A DNA stretch of 40,701 nt, from the NCBI GenBank assembly GCA_022448955.1, contig JAKVCU010000083.1:1-40701 (forward strand), written 5' to 3'. The notes beneath the pieces are model-generated. The model ran no database searches. It was not told where the DNA came from and saw only the letters and a list, made by a program, of their open reading frames with translations. This document shows positions 16,539 through 23,931 of the stretch, piece by piece; position 1 is the first letter of the stretch, and every line of letters starts with the position of its first letter. The translations under genes were made by a program, and so were the position numbers. Source of the stretch: Saprospiraceae bacterium. Lineage in GTDB: Bacteria; Bacteroidota; Bacteroidia; Chitinophagales; Saprospiraceae.

Positions 16539-18995
16539 TTATTCAAGGTAATTTCCAATGGTGATTATTTCAGCAAAAACCCCTGCCGCAGTAACTTCTG
16601 CTCCAGCGCCAGGACCTCTTACCACTAAAGGTCTCTCTTTATATCGTTCAGTAGTGAAAACAATCATATTATCACTGCCACTTAAATGATAAAAAGGATG
16701 CTCATTATCTACTGCTTCTAATCCAATACTGGCTTTACCTTTATCAAGTTTGGCCACCATTCGAAGTTTTTTATTTTCCGTCTCTGACGTTTTTACTAAA
16801 TCTGTGAAATGATCATTTGCAGCAAATAATGCTGTGAAAAAATCGTCTACGGTCTCTGCCTCTTGACAAGTAGTTGGTAGAATATTATTGATCTCTACAT
16901 CATTTGCCTCCAAGCTTAAGCCAGCTTCTCTTGCCAGGATGAGTAATTTTCTTCTAACATCTATACCATTTAAATCGACTCTTGGATCTGGTTCAGTGAA
17001 TCCTCTTTCTTTAGCTTCTAATACAATATCACTAAACTGCTTGCTACTATCAAATGAGTTAAATATAAATGATAAAGATCCAGAAAGCACTCCTTCAATT
17101 TTTAAGATTTGATCACCACTATTTATGAGGTCATTCAGTGTGGATATTACGGGAAGACCTGCGCCAACATTTGTTTCGTACATAAATTGAACTCCACGTT
17201 TTTTTGCGATGGTTTTCAATCTAGTATATTGGAGATAGGCAGAGGAGGTAGCAATCTTGTTCGGAGTCGAAATAGAAATACTGGAATCAAGAATGGTTTC
17301 ATAATGATTAGCAATCTGGTCACTTGCAGTGTTGTCAATAAAAATTGAATGCTCTAGATTTATATTTTTCATAGTATTGATAAAACCCGCTACCTTCATT
17401 TCTCTTTCTGAGGAATATAGGGAATCCTTCCAATTCTTTAAGTCAATGCCATTTTCATTGAATAGCATTTTTTTACTATTTGCCAATCCGATGACTTTTA
17501 TTTCCAGAGAACGGTTTTGCTTCAAATATGCTGCTTGTTTTTGTATTTGTTGGATAAGTGTGCTTCCAATTAACCCTACACCAATCATATATAAATGTAA
17601 CTCTTTTGTATCTGAAAGGAAGAAGGATTGATGCAAAGCATTCAATGCTTTTGATTCATCCTCTCTATTTATTACTACTGAAATATTTAATTCTGATGAA
17701 CCTTGAGCAATAGCTACTATATTGATACCATTTTTACCTAGAGCTTGGAAAAGACGGCCTGAAATACCCGTACGATATCGCATATTTTCACCGATAATAG
17801 CAAGGACGGAAAGATCGTCCTCCATCTTCACCTTATCTATGATACTTAATTGCATTTCATACTCAAACTCTTTTTCAACTTTCTTTTTTGCTTTTTCGGC
17901 AACTTTTGGCTGAACTGCAAAGCTAATAGAGTGCTCGGATGAACCTTGAGTGATCAAGATGACATTGATGTCAGCCTGTGCTAAGCAAGAGAACAATCGA
18001 CCTGCAATACCCGGTACACCGAAAAGGCCACTCCCTTGTAAAGTAAGTAAGGCTACATGACCGATTGAAGAAATACCTTTAATATCGGTTCCATTGGGAT
18101 CACTGTCTTTGGTGATTAAGGTTCCGACAAAAGACGGATTAAAGGTATTTTTAATATATAGAGGTATAGCTTTAGCCAAAGCAGGTTGAAGGGTAGGAGG
18201 ATAAATTACTTTTGCTCCGAAATGGGACATTTCCATTGCTTCAGAGTAAGTCATATTTGGAATCGTAAAAGCCTTTTTTACTTTACGGGGATCAGCAGTT
18301 AATACACCATCTACATCTGTCCATATTTCAATAAGGTCTGCATTGAGTCCAGCAGCTAAGAGGGAAGCTGTGTAATCAGACCCACCGCGACCCAGCGTCG
18401 TAGTAAGCCCACCTTTTGCAGAGGCAATAAATCCAGTGACAATATGTATTTCTGGATTTTGCTCATAGTATTCTTTGATCTTTTTATAAGAAAGACTAAA
18501 GTCTACTTTTGCTGAGCTAAAAGACTTATCTGTCTTTATGACTCTCCGTGCATCAAGGTATTTTGCATTTAGGCCATTTTGTTTAAGTACATGTGAGATG
18601 ATAAATGCAGAACTTCGTTCACCGAAGCTTAATACATAATCCATTGTTCGACTTGAAGCTTCGCGAACAAGGAAAATTCCATATAGTAAATTTTTTAATA
18701 CGTTGTGATTGTTTTCTAGCTCGGGTAAAACTTCCTTTAGGCGATCAATATCTAATAGTTCTTTTGCTGCATCAAAATGTCGATTTTGAAATGCTTCAAA
18801 TTTTTCAATATAAAGATCATCACCTGCTGCAGCGAGTTGACTCATTTCGATTAGGCTATCTGTAACGCCACCAAAAGCAGAGAAAACCACTGTGAATTTC
18901 TCACCTTGGGTATAGTACTCTTTTAAGATTTTTGCAATTCCTCTTATGCGTTCAGGTTTTGCTACAGAGGAACCTCCAAATTTTAACACTTTCAT
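16539..18995 (-). CDS. thrA: Bifunctional aspartokinase / homoserine dehydrogenase
   Basis: An 818-residue fusion enzyme catalysing the first and third steps from aspartate towards threonine. The aspartokinase domain (about 1-295) has KFGGSS at 5-10 and TTLGRGGSDYTA at 199-210. Two ACT domains (about 315-385 and 396-455) provide the expected feedback site for threonine. The homoserine dehydrogenase begins near 465 with the NAD(P) loop GVGLIG (472-477) and ends with VVRGPGAGAEVTAAG. The length matches E. coli ThrA. ATG start at 18995; first gene of thrABC. No threonine-rich leader peptide is seen upstream, so classical attenuation is not supported. Confidence 0.97.
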   Translation of the reverse strand: MKVLKFGGSSVAKPERIRGIAKILKEYYTQGEKFTVVFSAFGGVTDSLIEMSQLAAAGDDLYIEKFEAFQNRHFDAAKELLDIDRLKEVLPELENNHNVLKNLLYGIFLVREASSRTMDYVLSFGERSSAFIISHVLKQNGLNAKYLDARRVIKTDKSFSSAKVDFSLSYKKIKEYYEQNPEIHIVTGFIASAKGGLTTTLGRGGSDYTASLLAAGLNADLIEIWTDVDGVLTADPRKVKKAFTIPNMTYSEAMEMSHFGAKVIYPPTLQPALAKAIPLYIKNTFNPSFVGTLITKDSDPNGTDIKGISSIGHVALLTLQGSGLFGVPGIAGRLFSCLAQADINVILITQGSSEHSISFAVQPKVAEKAKKKVEKEFEYEMQLSIIDKVKMEDDLSVLAIIGENMRYRTGISGRLFQALGKNGINIVAIAQGSSELNISVVINREDESKALNALHQSFFLSDTKELHLYMIGVGLIGSTLIQQIQKQAAYLKQNRSLEIKVIGLANSKKMLFNENGIDLKNWKDSLYSSEREMKVAGFINTMKNINLEHSIFIDNTASDQIANHYETILDSSISISTPNKIATSSAYLQYTRLKTIAKKRGVQFMYETNVGAGLPVISTLNDLINSGDQILKIEGVLSGSLSFIFNSFDSSKQFSDIVLEAKERGFTEPDPRVDLNGIDVRRKLLILAREAGLSLEANDVEINNILPTTCQEAETVDDFFTALFAANDHFTDLVKTSETENKKLRMVAKLDKGKASIGLEAVDNEHPFYHLSGSDNMIVFTTERYKERPLVVRGPGAGAEVTAAGVFAEIITIGNYLE

Positions 18996-19159
18996 TTCAC
19001 GGGATATTTTTGTTTTGTAAGCAGAAGGAACAAAGTTTACTATTATCCACTAAGTGGAATCTTCAATTCTTCATACCAGTAAAAGTAAATTGAGTTGAAT
19101 AAGCTTGATTAGGATAAATGGTTAGGAAACGCATATTTCCGAAAAGAAAATGAGTTCAG

Positions 19160-19167
19160 CAAATGTA
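19160..19167 (-). promoter_or_regulatory. Possible -7 element upstream of thrA
   Basis: On the minus strand, TACATTTG fits TAnnTTTG about 165 bp before thrA. No -33 element is present at the usual distance. A small palindrome, TCCACTAAGTGGA (19046-19058), lies between it and the gene. Confidence 0.2.
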
Positions 19168-19259
19168 TTAATTATTCAAATAAGAAAAGGAAAAAAAATA
19201 AGAATCAATTAAGGAAGTCATTGATTTTTTATGAAAAGAATAGAATGTATCGGAAGATG

Positions 19260-19730
19260 TTACATTTTTTCTAAAATAGCGAGTGATTCATTTTCTTTTT
19301 TACGCATCAAATCTTTTTCTTCAGCTGATTTATCTCCATAACCACAAATGTGTAATATGCCGTGGATCATTACTCGATGTAATTCTTTTAAAAAAGGGAC
19401 ATGAAAGGTATTTGCATTTTCTTTAATTCTGTCTATACTAATAAAGAGATCACCTTCAATATAAGGATGTTTTGAATATTGGAAAGTAACAATATCTGTG
19501 AACGTATCGTGATCGAGATACTCTACGTTTATAGAATGTAAATATTGATCGCTACAAAATATGAAATTAACAGAGGAAAGGATTTTGGATTCATTACTAA
19601 CAATGCTTAAAATCCAATTTGATACTTTTTCAGTATCAGGTAGTTCAAATTCAATTTCTTCAGTATGGTATTCAATTATATTTTCTTCATCCATCATCGG
19701 AGAAGAAATCCAACCCATTTCGTTACTCAT
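19260..19730 (-). CDS. ybeY: Endoribonuclease YbeY (rRNA maturation factor)
   Basis: A 156-residue metal-dependent RNase of the UPF0054 family, acting in 16S rRNA maturation and ribosome quality control. The metal site reads HGILHICGYGDK (123-134). His123 and His127 are kept, but the third ligand, His in the usual GYDH, is replaced by Asp-Lys, which I recall as common in Bacteroidota members. The earlier YLDHDTFTDIVTF segment (71-83) is also typical. ATG start at 19728-19730. It sits 15 bp after the RsbW-like gene and is likely co-transcribed with it. Confidence 0.93.
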   Translation of the reverse strand: MSNEMGWISSPMMDEENIIEYHTEEIEFELPDTEKVSNWILSIVSNESKILSSVNFIFCSDQYLHSINVEYLDHDTFTDIVTFQYSKHPYIEGDLFISIDRIKENANTFHVPFLKELHRVMIHGILHICGYGDKSAEEKDLMRKKENESLAILEKM

Positions 19731-19745
19731 AAAACCAATTATAGA

Positions 19746-20153
19746 CTAAGCTAGACGAAAGCGCATCTCAACCGTTGTTCCATTATTGGAAAACCGCAAT
19801 TCATCGGAAAGTTGTTTCATTAAAAATACACCACGACCTCCAACTTTCAACAAATTTTCTGGGGCAGTTGGATCAGGAATATTACGAGGATCAAAACCAG
19901 GTCCTTCATCCGAAACACTGAATGAAATAGCATCTGATCGCTTTGAACATTGTATTTGGACAGATTTAGATTCATCTGCTTGATTGCCATGAATGATTGC
20001 ATTGTTTACAGCTTCGGTAAGGCTAATTAAAATATCCCCATATTTATCGGGGCTAAGTTTATAGCGTTGAACTACCTTTTCGACAAAACTTTCAACAAGG
20101 GAAACATTCCTTGGATTAGAAGACAGCTTCAGCATAATTGTTTGTGAACTCAT
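19746..20153 (-). CDS. RsbW-like ATP-binding protein (anti-sigma kinase family)
   Basis: A 135-residue GHKL ATPase domain of the RsbW/SpoIIAB type. It shows EAVNNAIIHGN at 47-57, DEGPGFDP at 82-89 and GGRGVFLMKQLSDE at 105-118, in the N, G1 and G2 box order. These proteins phosphorylate anti-anti-sigma (STAS) partners and bind sigma factors or other targets. The ATG at 20153 is preferred, since the TTG at 20198 adds a hydrophobic stretch not seen in the family. No STAS gene lies in the window. Upstream is DUF4175 and downstream ybeY; the target is unknown. Confidence 0.88.
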   Translation of the reverse strand: MSSQTIMLKLSSNPRNVSLVESFVEKVVQRYKLSPDKYGDILISLTEAVNNAIIHGNQADESKSVQIQCSKRSDAISFSVSDEGPGFDPRNIPDPTAPENLLKVGGRGVFLMKQLSDELRFSNNGTTVEMRFRLA

Positions 20154-20229
20154 TTCGTTAAGCAAAAGTAAGATATCATTAATTAGCTTAAAAATCAAGT
20201 GGGATTATGAATCGGGCGATGGAGGGAAA

Positions 20230-20269
20230 ACAAAAAAGATCCTATATCACAATATAAGATCTCTTTTGT
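20230..20269 (-). terminator. Terminator after DUF4175 gene
   Basis: An imperfect stem (20230-20241 against 20258-20269 with one mismatch, continued by TATAT/ATATA) lies 15 bp after the DUF4175 stop and ends in a T-rich run on the minus strand. Confidence 0.5.
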
Positions 20270-20283
20270 TATATGTCAAAAAT

Positions 20284-23200
20284 TTATTTTGTATCCTTTA
20301 ATGTTTTTAGGTATTCTTCTACTAAGAATTTGTAATAGGGCTTTAATGAGGGAGATACTGCTTTATACATTTCGACTTCAGCTTCTCTTTTTTTAATGTA
20401 TTCCTCTAATGAAGGGGGCATTTTTCGTTCTTTTTTACTCGCTGTTTCTGCCTTACGCTTTTGGTCAAATTCTCTTTCGCGTTCTGCTTTTTCGTGTTTT
20501 AACAAACGAGTAAGAATTTCTTCTTGGCGTTTCATCATTTCATTAGTCAATTTTTTATTGACCAAGTCAGTTTCCGTTTTGTCCATCTGTTCGATCAGTT
20601 CTTGCAGCTCTTGGCTACCCTTTCCTTGCTCTTGTAGTTTCTTTTGTTTTTCTCTTAAGGCATTTCTTAATGCTGCTTGCTTTGCCGCCATTTTTGCAAA
20701 ATCTTTACTACTTCCTCCTTTTCCATCCTCCAAGTTTTTCTTCATCTGTTGCATTTGCTGATTCAGCCCCTGTTGGCCCTGGCCCATCTTGTCTTGTGGA
20801 ACTTTACCATTTTGTCCTGGTTTGTTGCCAGGGTTTTTACACATTTGTGAGCCTGGCATCATTGAAGACATCTGCTGTTGCATTTGGTTCATCACTTCAC
20901 TTAGCATTAATGCCAGATCATTAGTATTTTTCATGGCGCGTCTTTGATGCTCACTTGCTTGTGGCTTTTTACGTTCCTCCAATTCTTTTAGACCATCTTT
21001 GAAATTATCTTTAATTTCGGTCACTTTTTCGGTGACGTAAGACTCAATTTGGATTACTCTTTTACTCAAGGCTTGTAAGCTATCTTCCACCAATTTGAAA
21101 TCGTCTTTCAATTTGAATTGTCGTTGAACCAATTCGACATATCGTGGGGTATTGATACTTGTTTGAGTAAACTCATCAATTAAATCTTCCTGATCGAAAG
21201 ACAAACCGACTAAATTTTCTAATAATTGTCGAAGAGCTTTCATATCCTCTTCCATTTGCTCCATCTCTTGTTGCTGCATTTGCATTTGCATTGCGGCGGC
21301 CATATCTTTCATTTTTGCAGCAGCATCTTTTTGAGATTTAGAAGCTTTGCTATTTTGTTTTTGCTGCATTTGCTGCGAACTATTTTGCATATCTTGTTTG
21401 ATATCCTCCATTTGTTCGTCTTTATCACCGATTTGTTGTGGTTGTTCTAATGCTTCATTTTTCTTTTCAATTTCTTCCCATTTCTCTTCCAGTTTCTCCA
21501 TCTCTTCGTTTAATTCTTCTTGTTTTTGCTCTAGCTCCTCTTGTTTTTCTTGTTTTTGCTCTTCGGGTGCCTTATTGTTTTCTTGCTGCTCTGTTTCTTC
21601 TGCTAACTTCTCCTGTTCTTCAGCAAGTTCTTCTAATTTGTCAATCATATCGTTCATCTCTTGTTCAAGTTCAAGTTGCTTGAACATTTCTAACATTCGG
21701 TCTAATTCCATTTCGAGCTCCTCATCATTCATTTCCATATCTTCCATCATCTCCAATGCTTCATCCTTCTCTAATTCTTGAAGCATTTCTTCGATTTGCT
21801 TCATTAATTCTTGCATTTCTTCACTCATCATTTCTTCGAACATTTCCTGCAAGCGTTCTTGTTTTTCTAGAATCTGCTCGTCTTTTTCGGAAAACTCTTC
21901 TTGGTTCTTTAAATTCTCTTCGAATTTTTCTTTTGCATCTTCTATTTGATTTTCGAGAGCCTCTTGACGCTCTAATAATTTTTCTAACTCTTTCTTAGTT
22001 TGCCAATCCACTTCCTTTTCTTGTAAAAGCTTTTCGCGCATCTTCTTCATTTCTTCTTGAATCTTTTTGGATTCTTCCATCGCTTTTTTCAAGTCCTCCT
22101 TTATCTCGTCTTCGTTTTGTTCTTCCATTGCCTCGAACTGTTCTACAGTTGGCATGTTGTACATCATCAAGTTGGTGCGGGCAGCTTTGCTACCGTTCAC
22201 TCCATCATTATCATATACTTCAAAATAGTAGATTACCTCATCACCTGGTTTTAAGGCTAATTCTGCAATATCGAAGGTGTAATCAAATTCCACCCGATTA
22301 CTTTTAGCTGTTGGCAAATATTCTGTATTTAACGTTCCTTGTTTTCCATTGCTCTTTATACGATAGTTAAAAGACAAGGACTTTAGGCCATAATCATCGG
22401 ATCCTTCTCCTACAAAAAATAATAGTTTCGCATCTGTACTATCTTGAAATTTTTCTGCTTTGATATCTGGGTATAAGTCTGGGATAACTGAAATGGAGTA
22501 ACTTACCGAATCGGCATTGGGTAGATTTTCATTAGAGATATAAATCATATAAGACTGATCTCTTAAGGCACGTTTCTCGAAAGAGAAAAGATCATCTGCA
22601 AAACGCTTAATAGAAGCAGTTGTACCACCAGAGAAACGTATACTAATATCGCTGGTATTTTCAGCATTGAAAATCCAATCCAAATTAGTACCTTTTGGTA
22701 CGACTAAATCACCAATACTTTCTAATTTTTCATCCTTTCTTTTGGTGTAAGCAGGGTAGTCAACTTCCACATCAAAACCAAGAATATTTGGTTTTTTCAA
22801 AACGGTTAGTTTGTAAGCCTCAGAAGTTACGCCAGAAGAATACAATTTGAAATCAACTGCTTTTTGAACATTACTAAAACGATGTGTAAACAGGTTAGCT
22901 CTTTCTTTGTCTTTTGTCAAACGATACTGATAATCTTCAATATCTATAAAGACTTCATTTGGGATGGCATCTCCCTCAACCTCAACCTCTAGTAAAAAAT
23001 CTTCAAATTGAACAACGCTTAACTCTTTATCTTCTAGTACAAACGTGAAAGGGGCAGGCCTTTCAAACTCTTTATTGTTATTGATCAAGCGATTTGTACT
23101 TTCCTTGATCATACTAGGAGCCGCAAAAAGGATAATTAACAATAAAAATAGTGGAGGTAGGGCATATTTTAAATACTTTTTATTTTGAGAAAGATCAATT

Positions 23201-23646
23201 GCCTTTTTGAAAGGAACAATTTTGATCTCTTCAGATTTTTGATTGATACTTGCCAAGATCAAATCACGATTTAATGCTTGATCTGCTTGGTCTTTCAACT
23301 GAAGAATATTCAATAGTTTATCTTTCACATCTGTGAAATGCTGACCGATAATTGTAGCGGCCTGCTCTCTGGAAATGACACTGCCTAAACGGAAGTATTG
23401 AGCTAATGGCCACAATATCCAGTAGGAAATAGCTGCTAGGCTTACCCCAACAAACGAGAAGAATAATAACTTACGGATACCGCTATTAAAATAATAGTAG
23501 TATTCCAGAACATTCATACATATAAAAAGTAATAAAATTAGACCTAAACTGTAAAGCCCTCCGCGAATCAGTTTGTTAATATAAAACTTGCGAATGAACT
23601 GGTCTAATTTCTCGACCAACAACAGGTAGTTATTTTTCTGTGCCAT
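20284..23646 (-). CDS. DUF4175 family membrane protein with long coiled coil
   Basis: This 1120-residue protein resembles the DUF4175 family of Bacteroidota. Membrane helices lie at about 26-48, 58-82 and 158-178. A beta-rich periplasmic-type region follows to about 495. Residues about 500-820 and 990-1080 are extremely rich in Glu, Lys, Gln and Met, with long heptad-like runs that predict coiled coil. A Pro/Gly/Gln-rich interruption (near MMPGSQMCKNPGNKPGQNG) breaks the helical part around residue 925. No catalytic motif is visible, and the function is unknown; a structural or envelope-spanning role is a guess. ATG start at 23646; upstream of the RsbW-like and ybeY genes, with a terminator between. 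Confidence 0.85.
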   Translation of the reverse strand: MAQKNNYLLLVEKLDQFIRKFYINKLIRGGLYSLGLILLLFICMNVLEYYYYFNSGIRKLLFFSFVGVSLAAISYWILWPLAQYFRLGSVISREQAATIIGQHFTDVKDKLLNILQLKDQADQALNRDLILASINQKSEEIKIVPFKKAIDLSQNKKYLKYALPPLFLLLIILFAAPSMIKESTNRLINNNKEFERPAPFTFVLEDKELSVVQFEDFLLEVEVEGDAIPNEVFIDIEDYQYRLTKDKERANLFTHRFSNVQKAVDFKLYSSGVTSEAYKLTVLKKPNILGFDVEVDYPAYTKRKDEKLESIGDLVVPKGTNLDWIFNAENTSDISIRFSGGTTASIKRFADDLFSFEKRALRDQSYMIYISNENLPNADSVSYSISVIPDLYPDIKAEKFQDSTDAKLLFFVGEGSDDYGLKSLSFNYRIKSNGKQGTLNTEYLPTAKSNRVEFDYTFDIAELALKPGDEVIYYFEVYDNDGVNGSKAARTNLMMYNMPTVEQFEAMEEQNEDEIKEDLKKAMEESKKIQEEMKKMREKLLQEKEVDWQTKKELEKLLERQEALENQIEDAKEKFEENLKNQEEFSEKDEQILEKQERLQEMFEEMMSEEMQELMKQIEEMLQELEKDEALEMMEDMEMNDEELEMELDRMLEMFKQLELEQEMNDMIDKLEELAEEQEKLAEETEQQENNKAPEEQKQEKQEELEQKQEELNEEMEKLEEKWEEIEKKNEALEQPQQIGDKDEQMEDIKQDMQNSSQQMQQKQNSKASKSQKDAAAKMKDMAAAMQMQMQQQEMEQMEEDMKALRQLLENLVGLSFDQEDLIDEFTQTSINTPRYVELVQRQFKLKDDFKLVEDSLQALSKRVIQIESYVTEKVTEIKDNFKDGLKELEERKKPQASEHQRRAMKNTNDLALMLSEVMNQMQQQMSSMMPGSQMCKNPGNKPGQNGKVPQDKMGQGQQGLNQQMQQMKKNLEDGKGGSSKDFAKMAAKQAALRNALREKQKKLQEQGKGSQELQELIEQMDKTETDLVNKKLTNEMMKRQEEILTRLLKHEKAEREREFDQKRKAETASKKERKMPPSLEEYIKKREAEVEMYKAVSPSLKPYYKFLVEEYLKTLKDTK

Positions 23647-23884
23647 TAGGATCTTATTTGAAGCTAAATAACAATCAATTAGAAAACGAAGTTGAGTGAC
23701 AATTGATTTATTTCAACTTTATATCTTGTATTAATCCAAAGATTTGGTATAGCTTTTGCATATCGGATTTGTGGGGATGCAAAGACAAATGGGAAAATAC
23801 CCAAGATAACTAATAATGTCAAGGAGTTAGGTGTTAAAGTATTCTTACAATTTGACTTGGTGTTTTAGATTTTACTTTAATGAG

Positions 23885-23927
23885 AAAAAAAGAAGGAATC
23901 TTCCAAAAAAGAAATCCCTCTTTTTTT
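23885..23927 (-). terminator. Terminator after M1 aminopeptidase gene
   Basis: 13-bp arms with one mismatch (23885-23897 and 23915-23927) end in seven Ts on the minus strand, directly after the aminopeptidase stop. Confidence 0.65.
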
Positions 23928-23931
23928 ACAG

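Noticed and set aside
18996-19259. Threonine leader peptide or attenuator before thrA
   Set aside because: Reading the minus strand, I found only a tiny ATG-AAG-AAT-stop frame and a short palindrome, with no run of Thr/Ile codons and no terminator/antiterminator pair.
21226-21781. Long plus-strand frames rich in Ser, Cys, Phe and Leu opposite the DUF4175 gene
   Set aside because: They are the antisense image of Glu/Lys/Gln-rich coiled-coil codons, with no start signals or family resemblance.
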